Assembly: GCA_017795025.1 (NCBI GenBank)
Contig: CP051243.1
Coordinates: 2,938,897-3,002,896, forward strand
Reading direction: 5' to 3'
Length of the DNA: 64,000 nt
Source of the DNA: Flavobacteriales bacterium
Lineage (GTDB): Bacteria; Bacteroidota; Bacteroidia; Flavobacteriales; Schleiferiaceae
Part shown: in pieces, positions 26,701-34,625 of the stretch
Layout: every line of letters starts with the position of its first letter
Position numbering within the stretch: the first letter of the stretch is position 1
Notes under the pieces: model-generated
What the model was told of the DNA's origin: nothing
Database searches by the model: none
Seen by the model: only the letters and a program-made list of their open reading frames with translations
Made by a program: the position numbers and the translations under genes

Positions 26701-29700
26701 TTTGCGGCTGATATTGCAATTGATGAGGTGGCGATTCAGGATGTTGCCTGCCCGCAATCGAGCAACTTTGCCATTTTAAATGTGAGCAGTAGTTCAGTAG
26801 AACTGGATTGGACCAGTGGTGGTGCGCCGGGTTTTAGAGTGGAGTACGGACCAAGTGGATTCGCTTTAGGAACCGGCACCACAGTAAGTGCAGGCAGCTC
26901 GCCATTTATCCTAAATGGCTTAAGTGCCGGTACGACCTACGATTTTTACTTAAGAGATAGTTGTGGGGCTACTAGTTACGGACCGTGGATTGGTCCTATT
27001 AGCGGCACAACACTTTGCAACACCTTTACGGCGCCTTATACCGAGAATTTCGACGATAGCACTTGGGTGGTGGGCTTAACTACCAATAACAATCAGGGTA
27101 ACCGCATTAATAATTGCTGGACCCGTCCATCGGATAACAATCCCAATTTTGGTCCTTATGCGGGGCAAACGGCTTCGGCAAATACTGGACCGCTCGATGA
27201 TGTAAGCGGGGGAGGAAAGTATATCTACACCGAATTCTCGGGGGTTAATGGCTTTGGGGAAATCAGTTCGCCAGAAATCCTGATTCCCACCAGCATTGCC
27301 AACCCGGTGGTGCAATTCGATTATTTCCTTTTCGGAGCGCAGATTGATAGTTTATCGGTTTACGTGGACCAAGGAGGTAGTTTAACTTGGATTACTAGCC
27401 TTGTAGGACCGCAGCAAACCAGTATTAATGATAGTTGGCTTTCTACCAATGGAGACTTATCGCCTTGGAGCGGAGATACCATTCGTGTTGTCTTCCGTGG
27501 CTATAGTACCGGTTTTCAAGGTGATATTGCCATTGATGAATTTAAGGTATTTGATGATCCTTGTCCTAAACCCAGTAATCTTCAGGCGGGTACGGTAACT
27601 AAAAACAGCATTAGCCTAAGCTGGACCAGTGGTGGTGCCAGTAATTGGCAAATTGAATATGGTAGCCCAGGATTCCAGCCGGGCACAGGAACTATTGTTA
27701 ATGCGGGTACTAACCCCTTTACAGTTACCGGTTTAAATGCTAGCACCTATTACGAGTTTTATGTGCGTGATAGTTGCAGCGCCACCGATTTGAGTTTATG
27801 GCTTGGGCCTATCCTACAAGCCACACTTTGTGATACCGTGGCGGCTCCATACTTCGAAAACTTCGATATTGCTTTTGATCGCGGAACCGATAATGCCCAG
27901 GCCCAAAATATGGGTTCAACGATTTCGCCTTGCTGGACCCGAGATTCGGACACCAACTATTTTTGGGGCGGTGGCACCGGACAAACACCTACAGCTGGCA
28001 CGGGTCCTTTTGGAGATCATACCGGAGGTGGAAATTACATATTTGTAGAGTCTTCATTTGCACCCGGAGGTAGCACCGCTTGGATCGAAACCCCTTACAT
28101 CGATTTAAGTCCATTGAGCTTCCCTGAACTACGCTTCTGGTATCAAATGTGGGCGCAAAATGGCTCGCAAGGCGACCTGTATTGGGAAATTGACTCCGGT
28201 AATGGGGTTTGGAATCAAATTGGGACTTACAGTGGTAGTCAGGGTTTTGCTTGGCAAGAGCAGGTAGATGATCTTCGTGATTATGCCGGCAAAACGGTTA
28301 AGCTCCGGTTTAGAGCCATCAAATCAAATGGGGCCACTGCTCAGCAAGGTGATATTGCTATCGACGACCTCAGTATTATTGAAGGTCCGGCTTGTCCAGA
28401 TGGCGATTCCTTGCAATTAGTTTCACGCAGCTCCAATTCATTGAATATATCATGGGTGGGGGCCTCGGCAACTGATTTTAACGTGACCTGGCAAAATGTA
28501 TCCGGGGGCGGAAATGGTTCGGCCAATACTAGCGTGAGCAATTACAATATTACGGGCTTAAGTGCATCTTCCGCTTATGTGGTTTGCGTACGCGATAGTT
28601 GTGGTCCGGGGCAAGTGGCGAACTGGTTATGCGATACTTTTTACACCTTGTGTAACCCGGTTGGTTTGCCTTTTACTGAGAACTTTGATGGTGGAACCTG
28701 GACCGCTGGAACCGGAGCCTTAAATGATGGCAATGTTATTGACAATTGTTGGGATCGGCCATCTGAGGATAATCCAAACTTTGGTACGGGAACGGGTGCT
28801 ACGGGGTCTGCGGGAACGGGACCGGCAACCGATGTTAGTGGGAATGGAAATTACCTCTACACCGAATACTCGGCGGCTGCGGCAGCATTTGGCGAAATTT
28901 ACAGTCCCTACATCGTGATTACCTCAAGTTTTAGCAACCCAGAATTAAGCTTTGCCTACCATATGTTCGGTAATCAGGTGGATAGCCTCTCGGTGTGGGC
29001 CGAAACCGCATCGGGCTTAAGCTGGTTGTGGAGTGCTTCCGGAGCTCAGCAATCGGCTAATAACGATCCCTTCCTCAATGCTCAGGTTAATATGAGTGCT
29101 TTTAGCGGGGATACCATTCGAATATTATTCCGTGGTCATGGTTCGGGATTCGCCTCCGATATTGCCATCGATGAGGTGGAGATTGACTCGGTTTCTTGCC
29201 CTATTCCTACCAGCTTAAGTGCAGGAGCAACCACCACCACTACGGTACCGATTACCTGGGTTTCTAGTGGAGCGAATTCCATTTTAGAGTATGGTAGTCC
29301 TGGTTATACTGTGGGTAGTGGCACCAGCGTAGCGGTAAGTGGTGGTAGTTCTACCTTAACGGGTTTACAGCCGGGCACTTATTACGATTTATACCTAAGG
29401 GATGTATGTGGACCAGGCGATAGTTCGGCTTGGTATGGCCCGATAAGCTTTGTTACGCAATGCGGTACCTATATAGCACCTTATTACGAAAGTTTTGATA
29501 ATGGTTTTAGTGAAGGTACAGGAGCTTTGAACACCGGCGCCACCATTTCACCTTGTTGGACTCGAAACACCGATTCCCTTTTCTTTTGGGGTGGCGGACA
29601 AGGAGGTACTCCGAGTGGTGGTACAGGACCTACGGGCGATAAAACTTCTGGCACTGGAGGATACGTTTACACAGAGGCCAGTGCAGGAGCGGGAGGAGAT

Positions 29701-31803
29701 ACCGCTATTTTAGAATCTGGTTTGATTGATATGTCGGCCTTGAGTAATCCCGAATTGCGTTTTTGGTACCATATGTTTAGTCAGAACGGTCAAAACCTTT
29801 GGTTCCAATGGGAGATTCAAAGTGGAGGCTCTTGGACTGTACTCGGTACTTTGTCTGGGGACCAAGGAGATACCTGGATTGAACAGCGAAATGATCTAGC
29901 GAGCTATACAAATCAAACCGTGAAATTCCGCTTTTTAGTAGTTAAGCCTACGGGTGCCGGCGCTTTCACTTCGGATGTAGCCATCGATGAAATGGTGGTG
30001 GATGAGAAGATTGCCTGTAATCCTTATACTATGCCTTTCGTAGAGAACTTTGATGGATCTACATGGCAGGAGGGTACCGGAGCCTTAAACGACAATGATC
30101 AGATTGACCCTTGTTGGATTCGACCCAATACCACCCAAATGCGCTGGGGAACAGGTTCTGGGACTACCGCTTCGGCCAATACCGGACCCAATACCGACAT
30201 CAGCGGAAGCGGAAACTACATTTATACCGAGGCCTCCCGCGGTGCTGGAGCAACCACCATTAGCACCCCACCTATTATTGTAGATACTGCCATTGCGGCT
30301 CCGCATATCTTTTACAGTTACCATATGTATGGGGCCTCCATTGTTAATTTAAGTATTGAAATTGATAATGGCTCCCCAGTTCTGTTGAGGACTCATTTAG
30401 GTCAACAACAAACAAGTAGTGCGGCGGCTTGGATTAGCGACTCTATCGACATTACTGCATACCAAGGGGATACCATCACCATCACTTTTGTGGGCGATGC
30501 CACCACCTTTACCGGAGATATGGCCTTAGATGGTATTGAGGTGCGCGATGCGATTTTACCTTGTCCGGACCCTACCAATCTTACTATTTCCGCGATTGGG
30601 CAAAACGACTTTACCATGGCTTGGTCGAGCAGCAATGGGCCTAATACCTCTATCATCACCTATTATGATATTGCCGCTGGCCCAGGTACTATGGTAGTGC
30701 TCACCGGCCTTAACTCTCCTTATACCCTTAGTGGTCTTAATCCGAACGCCAACTATGCGATATCGGTTTACGATTCTTGTTCGGTAGGTCAGTTTAGCGG
30801 CAATTTGTTTGATACGGTAAGCACTTTGCCTTGCGACACTGTCACCGCGAACTTTAGCAATACCAATGCCTACCTGGGAGTGACATACGATGGAGGAACT
30901 TCCGTAAATGCGGATACCTTGATTTGGGATTATGGTGATGGCAACAGCGGAGGCGGTAACCCGGTAAACCACGTATATGCTGCAGCCGGAGTTTATAATG
31001 TGAGTTTATATGCCTTAAACGATTGCGGTACAGGAGATACCTTAACGCTGCCCATAAGGGTTTGCGACACCTTGACCCCGCAACAATCCTTTACGGTATA
31101 TTCGGACAGTTTAGTATTTGATGCCAGCGGCTCCAATGCCAATTCCTTTAGATGGGATTTTGGCGATGGTAGTACGGATACCAATCGCATGGGTTCTTAT
31201 GTGTATGCCTTGTCGGGTACCTACACGGTTAGTCTTACGGTATATAACCTCTGCGGCGATTCGGCCACCGTTTCCCAAAGTGTGCAGATTTGTGGGGCCC
31301 CCAAAGCCGATTGGACCTACACCGTGTTACCACCAGTTAACAATGGTCTGCGCATCCAGTTTGATGCCTCGGCCTCCACAAATGCCAGCTCTTATGCTTG
31401 GGATTTTGGCGATGGAAATACCGGTACTGGAGTTAACCCCATCCATATTTATGTAACTCCAGGCTTGTTTTATTACGTAAAACTAACCGTTACTAATGCT
31501 TGTAATAACACCCATGCTTGGGGTTGGAACTTATATGCTATTGGCTTAGAGGAGCAGGACGGTATAACTAAAGTGGAAGTGTATCCTAACCCTGCGGATG
31601 ATGTGTTGATGATTGAATGGGATGCGGAGCAGTTCGAGATGCAAAGCTTATACCTACGCGATGCTAGCGGCAGAATTTTGCAGCAGGTAAAACCCGATCA
31701 GTCACCCTACCAGTGGGATGTAAGCCGACTACCAGCCGGAACCTACTTCTTGGAGATGACGCATCGCCATGGACAGCAAAGCTTACCGATAGTGATTCAT
31801 TAA
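23725..31803 (+). CDS. Giant T9SS-secreted adhesin: FN3 and MAM-like repeats, PKD domains
   Basis: A 2692-residue surface protein. The signal peptide (MRKIYLALLSLTCLSAAGQ) is followed by a beta-rich N-terminal domain. Eight fibronectin-III-like units (cysteine-led CP.P.., then YDFYIRDSCG) alternate with eight MAM/jelly-roll-like units (PYxENFDGxxW ... GDIAIDEV). The order is FN3-MAM six times, then FN3-MAM7-MAM8-FN3; MAM7 and MAM8 abut with no FN3 (junction near 30013). Three PKD domains follow (WDYGDGN, WDFGDGS, WDFGDGN; about 30835-31540), then a T9SS type A sorting domain (VEVYPNPADDVL to the end). Units 5 and 7 are alike, as are 3, 4, 6 and 8. I chose ATG 23725 because the signal peptide starts there. 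The preceding 244 bases show no clear promoter. Confidence 0.9.
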   Translation: MRKIYLALLSLTCLSAAGQIVSDSATSALAVGVQDVNFVPTTNSISSCASTLTVNVPAGNWVYGVDVYYTVNTVGGFTGMSPAGIYSYLECTSKSAKEAQVYQGTIPTNGASENMSRTNLQFINGSYAGTSLDFKLHAFDIAFFSSGCDTNDAKIQAGTFKVVVHHGPAPTCNKPSNLGSDWTMHDRASLNWTSGGAANWQIAYGAPGLAAGAGTIVNASSNPFVLFGLSPSTNYEYYVRDSCGVNDVSVWEGPFSFSTLCNPQTFTTSYSEDFEGAAWTNGAGGTNANNAIDNCWTRNPDAPTGGFGGGAYAWGTGNGGTPTANTGPSGAHLGSKYIYAEASSGQNQDIAVITSPLIDLTALTTPTLEFYYHRYGASVGGLKAQVWSQSLGWTDVWTKTGSQDQSATTDAWIKESITLTAFVNDTVRVRFRAVRSFQPQGDMAIDELEIKEAPNCPNPASLSVNGRTTSSVSLSWSSVNASSWQVEYGPTGFSQGAGSYTVVNSNPGTITGLTSGTVYDFYIRSICGGGDTSGWIGPVTAMPYCASVAAPYSENFDGSGWTAGTGTYNAADALATCWWRNPNAGTGATDPVYWGVRSIPGTTPNTGPDQDHTGGNFVYLESSAGSTGQTAGLESPLIDLSPLVSPELRFHYHMYGNSMGSLRVDIYDANSSTWFNGIWTQSGQQHTAATDPYTEAIVDLSLFAGDSIIVRFSGIKGNERRGDMAIDDVRIDEAPACPQPTMLSSSNVTTTSVDISWTSGGASNWQIEYGPSGFTPGIGQGTIVNASSNPYTLNLGSSQVYDIYVRDSCGLGNVSAWTGPEPVSMPCGIAVIPWLETFDGSNWIPGFGGTNNGNVISACWSRPSFANPNFGTNAGGTGSANTGPNADVSGNGQYIYTEASGGATGPGEITSPQIILSSSVANPTLTFYYHMYGNAIDSLYVEINNGSGWTQIYSIAGQQQTSNGAAWNLVQQSLLAYSGDTVQLRFTGVNSGFAADIAIDEVAIQDVACPQSSNFAILNVSSSSVELDWTSGGAPGFRVEYGPSGFALGTGTTVSAGSSPFILNGLSAGTTYDFYLRDSCGATSYGPWIGPISGTTLCNTFTAPYTENFDDSTWVVGLTTNNNQGNRINNCWTRPSDNNPNFGPYAGQTASANTGPLDDVSGGGKYIYTEFSGVNGFGEISSPEILIPTSIANPVVQFDYFLFGAQIDSLSVYVDQGGSLTWITSLVGPQQTSINDSWLSTNGDLSPWSGDTIRVVFRGYSTGFQGDIAIDEFKVFDDPCPKPSNLQAGTVTKNSISLSWTSGGASNWQIEYGSPGFQPGTGTIVNAGTNPFTVTGLNASTYYEFYVRDSCSATDLSLWLGPILQATLCDTVAAPYFENFDIAFDRGTDNAQAQNMGSTISPCWTRDSDTNYFWGGGTGQTPTAGTGPFGDHTGGGNYIFVESSFAPGGSTAWIETPYIDLSPLSFPELRFWYQMWAQNGSQGDLYWEIDSGNGVWNQIGTYSGSQGFAWQEQVDDLRDYAGKTVKLRFRAIKSNGATAQQGDIAIDDLSIIEGPACPDGDSLQLVSRSSNSLNISWVGASATDFNVTWQNVSGGGNGSANTSVSNYNITGLSASSAYVVCVRDSCGPGQVANWLCDTFYTLCNPVGLPFTENFDGGTWTAGTGALNDGNVIDNCWDRPSEDNPNFGTGTGATGSAGTGPATDVSGNGNYLYTEYSAAAAAFGEIYSPYIVITSSFSNPELSFAYHMFGNQVDSLSVWAETASGLSWLWSASGAQQSANNDPFLNAQVNMSAFSGDTIRILFRGHGSGFASDIAIDEVEIDSVSCPIPTSLSAGATTTTTVPITWVSSGANSILEYGSPGYTVGSGTSVAVSGGSSTLTGLQPGTYYDLYLRDVCGPGDSSAWYGPISFVTQCGTYIAPYYESFDNGFSEGTGALNTGATISPCWTRNTDSLFFWGGGQGGTPSGGTGPTGDKTSGTGGYVYTEASAGAGGDTAILESGLIDMSALSNPELRFWYHMFSQNGQNLWFQWEIQSGGSWTVLGTLSGDQGDTWIEQRNDLASYTNQTVKFRFLVVKPTGAGAFTSDVAIDEMVVDEKIACNPYTMPFVENFDGSTWQEGTGALNDNDQIDPCWIRPNTTQMRWGTGSGTTASANTGPNTDISGSGNYIYTEASRGAGATTISTPPIIVDTAIAAPHIFYSYHMYGASIVNLSIEIDNGSPVLLRTHLGQQQTSSAAAWISDSIDITAYQGDTITITFVGDATTFTGDMALDGIEVRDAILPCPDPTNLTISAIGQNDFTMAWSSSNGPNTSIITYYDIAAGPGTMVVLTGLNSPYTLSGLNPNANYAISVYDSCSVGQFSGNLFDTVSTLPCDTVTANFSNTNAYLGVTYDGGTSVNADTLIWDYGDGNSGGGNPVNHVYAAAGVYNVSLYALNDCGTGDTLTLPIRVCDTLTPQQSFTVYSDSLVFDASGSNANSFRWDFGDGSTDTNRMGSYVYALSGTYTVSLTVYNLCGDSATVSQSVQICGAPKADWTYTVLPPVNNGLRIQFDASASTNASSYAWDFGDGNTGTGVNPIHIYVTPGLFYYVKLTVTNACNNTHAWGWNLYAIGLEEQDGITKVEVYPNPADDVLMIEWDAEQFEMQSLYLRDASGRILQQVKPDQSPYQWDVSRLPAGTYFLEMTHRHGQQSLPIVIH

Positions 31804-31822
31804 AAGTGGGAATTAGATAGTA

Positions 31823-31858
31823 AAAAGGCCCGCTCGGAAAATTCCGGGCGGGCCTTTT
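31823..31858. terminator. Bidirectional terminator between convergent genes
   Basis: A 15-base arm at 31823-31837 pairs with 31844-31858 (core GGCCCG / CGGGCC) with A- and T-runs on the two sides, so it can end transcripts from both directions: the adhesin and the NTF2-like gene. Confidence 0.85.
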
Positions 31859-31881
31859 ATTTAATCAACGGGAACAAAAGT

Positions 31882-32370
31882 TTAAACGAAGCTCCAGAAA
31901 ATCTTCTCGATTTTCCAACCGTCGCCAACCTTTACTAGGGTAATGTATTCTTTCCAACGCTGTCCTTCTGGACCGGTAATGAGCTCCACGGTAGCGAACT
32001 TATCGTTCATTTCGGTAACAGTGATAACGTTGTTTTGAGACTCTGGAGCAATAACCTCTTGATTGGTCATCATGCGTTTAAGGTCGTCGATTTTTTGCAC
32101 TTCGGTAAGGGAACCATCGCGGTTTAATCCTTGGTTAGTGAAATTGTCGCTTAAAACCTTACGCATTTCTTCAAAGTCGCGCTCATTAAAGTTTTCGATG
32201 TACTCCTGTACGGCGTACTCGGGACTGTTTTTTGGTTCGCCTTCATCAGCGAAAGCTACCATGTAAATTGGTAATTGAAGGTCAGATGATTCGGCTTCGG
32301 TGCCGGTAACCCCTGCTGAAGCGGACATAACGGTGCCAGCCATCAGCAATGCACTTAATAGTGATTTCAT
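31882..32370 (-). CDS. Secreted NTF2/SnoaL-like protein
   Basis: A 162-residue protein with a signal peptide ending near SASA (residue 19). The mature part is an NTF2-like cone fold: helices in AVQEYIENFNERDFEEMRKVL, then curved strands ending GDGWKIEKIFWSFV. This resembles DUF4440 or putative lumazine-binding proteins. The fold is used for many roles, so no activity is claimed. It is transcribed alone, convergent to the adhesin and sharing its terminator. Confidence 0.7.
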   Translation of the reverse strand: MKSLLSALLMAGTVMSASAGVTGTEAESSDLQLPIYMVAFADEGEPKNSPEYAVQEYIENFNERDFEEMRKVLSDNFTNQGLNRDGSLTEVQKIDDLKRMMTNQEVIAPESQNNVITVTEMNDKFATVELITGPEGQRWKEYITLVKVGDGWKIEKIFWSFV

Positions 32371-32505
32371 GATGTGTATGTTTTAGTTTCGTATGGCTAA
32401 TGTAGGTGCTTCCCCCTTTTAGGCTTGTTAAGAAATACTTAAAGACCAGCCACTTGAGGATTTAGGTCGGTGAATAGGGGAAAAGAAGCTGTAGAGAAAA
32501 GAGGC

Positions 32506-32688
32506 TTAGTCTACCGAGCAATGATCATCGGTGCAAACCTCCTTAGCGAAAGTGCGATAGCTGAAGTATAATCCGGGCAGTAGCAACCACCATTCCTCTT
32601 CGAAATAGGCGGTGCCGAGAAAAGAAATTCCCACGAGTCCATTAAGGCCCCGTAGGAATAACTTATACGTTTTTGGTTTGATGTGCAT
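32506..32688 (-). CDS. Small two-helix membrane protein with Cys-rich tail
   Basis: A 60-residue protein with two hydrophobic segments (LNGLVGISFLGTAYF and WWLLLPGLYFSYRTF) and a C-terminal tail EVCTDDHCSVD with two cysteines. The rhodanese stop overlaps its ATG by one base (TAATG), so it is translationally coupled. Rhodanese plus a membrane segment recalls YgaP, where the two parts are fused; here they are separate genes. I do not recognise the family. The tail cysteines may take part in sulfur or metal handling. Confidence 0.6.
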   Translation of the reverse strand: MHIKPKTYKLFLRGLNGLVGISFLGTAYFEEEWWLLLPGLYFSYRTFAKEVCTDDHCSVD

Positions 32689-32975
32689 TAAGCTTCACTT
32701 AGGCTCATAAAGTAATTAACATTTAGCCAAGATCCACCATTAACACATTCAATTCCATTTTCGCGCAGATAGCCCTCGGCCATTCCCGAGCGATTACCAC
32801 TGGCGCACACGAGGATTAAAGGCGCCTCGAGGCTGCGCAAGTCCTCCATTTTATTAGAGATTTGATCCAGTGGGATGTTTACAGAACCCGCTACGCTGCC
32901 TCCCGAGAATTCCAGGTGGCTTCTAACATCCACAACAGTTCCTTTGCCTTGAGCGATTAATTCTTGCACATTCAT
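32688..32975 (-). CDS. Single-domain rhodanese
   Basis: A 95-residue sulfurtransferase domain with the catalytic loop VCASGNRSGMA and the N-terminal VVDVRSHLEFSGGSV. The middle gene of a three-gene minus-strand operon, it overlaps the upstream membrane-protein gene by 4 bases (ATGA) and the downstream one by 1. No signal peptide is present, so it acts in the cytosol, probably against the inner membrane through its neighbours. Confidence 0.87.
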   Translation of the reverse strand: MNVQELIAQGKGTVVDVRSHLEFSGGSVAGSVNIPLDQISNKMEDLRSLEAPLILVCASGNRSGMAEGYLRENGIECVNGGSWLNVNYFMSLSEA

Positions 32976-33187
32976 TCTTTGGTCTTTTTAAGGTAGTCAT
33001 CAAGCATGCTTAACACTAATCCTCCCATTAAGCCACCATATAAGGTCGAGTTTACCGGACTGCCCGTAATGGTGCAACCTTCTTCGCAACCTACTTGTAT
33101 ATAATAGGTGTAGCCGGCAATAAAGCCTAAGCCAACCCCAATGAGGGTGAAGCGATGGCGAAATAGAAACTGTTTTAGTGTTTTCAT
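32972..33187 (-). CDS. DUF6132-like small membrane protein
   Basis: A 71-residue protein with two helices (LIGVGLGFIAGYTYYI and STLYGGLMGGLVLSML) around a loop with two cysteines, VGCEEGCTITGSP. From memory this resembles DUF6132 proteins of Bacteroidota that sit beside rhodaneses. I chose ATG 33187 (MKTLKQFLF) over 33217. It is the first gene of the rhodanese operon; TAACTTTG and CATCTTTG boxes lie just upstream on the minus strand. The loop CEEGC may bind sulfur or metal. Confidence 0.7.
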   Translation of the reverse strand: MKTLKQFLFRHRFTLIGVGLGFIAGYTYYIQVGCEEGCTITGSPVNSTLYGGLMGGLVLSMLDDYLKKTKE

Positions 33188-33244
33188 AATTGGACTGCAA
33201 AGATGAAGTAAGCTCAAAGTTAAAAAGGTGATTTTTATTACCTA

Positions 33245-33277
33245 TTGGGGGAGATGGTGATGAGCATCTTAAATTTG
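33245..33277 (+). promoter_or_regulatory. Promoter of the sorbosone-dehydrogenase-like gene
   Basis: TTGG at 33245-33248 and TAAATTTG at 33270-33277 are separated by 21 bases, close to the TTTG/TAnnTTTG consensus. The leader to the ATG at 33339 would be about 55 bases. Confidence 0.55.
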
Positions 33278-33338
33278 CGTACGATTAGGTCTGAAACAAT
33301 TCGACCGGCCCTGGTCTTAGATTATAAACCCAAGAAAA

Positions 33339-34625
33339 ATGGCAATGCAAAAAGGAATAAGCTTACTAAGTATTTTAGCTTTATTGGCCTGTGGAAATGG
33401 TGAAGAAGCAAGCAAGCAAACGGAAGCAGTTGCCGCAGCCGCGGATGCTGGAATTGTGGTTCCCAAGGGTTTTACCGCTAGCATTTATGCGGATAATCTG
33501 GGTAAAGGTCGGCATTTGGCCAGCCGTGCCAATGGCGACATTTATTTACGCCTGCAGTATCCGGAGCGGGAAGGTTCCATAGTTGCCATGCGCGACACCA
33601 ATTCGGATGGGATCGTTGATCAACAAATCACCTTTGAAGAGTCTGGAGGAGGCACCGGGATTAAGGTGCATAAAGGCTATTTATACTTCAGCACCGACAC
33701 CGAGGTTTATCGTCGGAAGTTTAAAGGCGACGAATTGATTCCCTCGGGAGAGCGGGAGCTGTTGCTTACACTACCAAACCAAAATCAGCATGCTGCGAAA
33801 CCTTTAGCTTTTGATGAAAGGGGAAACATGTATGTAACTATTGGTGCGCCCTCAAATGCTTGCCAAGATCCCAGTCGTACTGCCGGGGTTCCCGGTCAGG
33901 ATCCTTGCCCTTTACTCGAGACAAGCGGCGGAATTTGGCGCTTTTCGGACGCGCAAGCCAATCAAACTTTTGAGGATGGATTTCGCTATGCAACCGGTAT
34001 TCGCCATGCCGTTGGAATTACTTGGAATAAAAAGCATAAGAAGCTCTATGCTATGCAACATGGTCGGGATCAACTGCATTCTTTTTGGCCCGACCTTTAT
34101 ACTGAGAAGCAAAGTTCAGAGCTCCCGGCTGAGGAGTTCTTAAGGGTGGACAGCGCCAGTAACTTTGGTTGGCCCTATTGTTATTACGACTGGCAGAAAT
34201 ATACACGCATTTTGAACCCCGAATACGGTGGCGATGGCGACAGTATTGGTCGTTGTGCTTCGGCGGATATACCCTTGATGGGATTCCCCGGACACTGGGC
34301 CCCCAACGCGATAACTTTTTATCAGGGAGACCAATTTCCTGTTAATTATAAAGGGGGTGCCTTTATTGCTTTTCACGGTAGCTGGAACCGAGCTCCTTTT
34401 CCGCAGCAAGGTTATAAGGTGGTTTTTGTGCCCTTTAGCGGCATGGAGCCCATTACCGGATATCAATCCTTTGCTACTGAATTTGCTGGAAATAATGATG
34501 AACCCGATTCGCCAGCAGCTGCAGAATACCGTCCTTGTGGCTTAACGGTTGGAGCCGATGGTAGCCTATATGTGAGCGATTCGCAGAAGGGACGCGTTTG
34601 GCGCATCAGCTACAGCAAGAACTAA
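33339..34625 (+). CDS. Sorbosone-dehydrogenase-like beta-propeller lipoprotein
   Basis: A 428-residue exported protein of the PQQ-dependent sugar dehydrogenase (GSDH/sorbosone) family. The lipobox LLAC puts the lipidated Cys near residue 18. Propeller strands run from about residue 40 to the end; the family pattern includes NQHAAKPLAFDERGNMYVTIG, FRYATGIRHAVGI, HGRDQL, GFPGHWAPNAITFY and HGSWNRAP, with a closing GLTVGADGSLYVSD blade. It should oxidise a sugar or aldose with PQQ in the periplasm; PQQ synthesis genes are not in the window. The 3' end overlaps the convergent NRAMP-like gene by 4 bases. Confidence 0.85.
   Translation: MAMQKGISLLSILALLACGNGEEASKQTEAVAAAADAGIVVPKGFTASIYADNLGKGRHLASRANGDIYLRLQYPEREGSIVAMRDTNSDGIVDQQITFEESGGGTGIKVHKGYLYFSTDTEVYRRKFKGDELIPSGERELLLTLPNQNQHAAKPLAFDERGNMYVTIGAPSNACQDPSRTAGVPGQDPCPLLETSGGIWRFSDAQANQTFEDGFRYATGIRHAVGITWNKKHKKLYAMQHGRDQLHSFWPDLYTEKQSSELPAEEFLRVDSASNFGWPYCYYDWQKYTRILNPEYGGDGDSIGRCASADIPLMGFPGHWAPNAITFYQGDQFPVNYKGGAFIAFHGSWNRAPFPQQGYKVVFVPFSGMEPITGYQSFATEFAGNNDEPDSPAAAEYRPCGLTVGADGSLYVSDSQKGRVWRISYSKN

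Noticed and set aside
25253-30972. Antisense frames of 65-138 residues across the adhesin gene
   Set aside because: They recur at the same position in each FN3/MAM unit, as expected for shadow frames of a repeated coding sequence, and have no promoter or signal.
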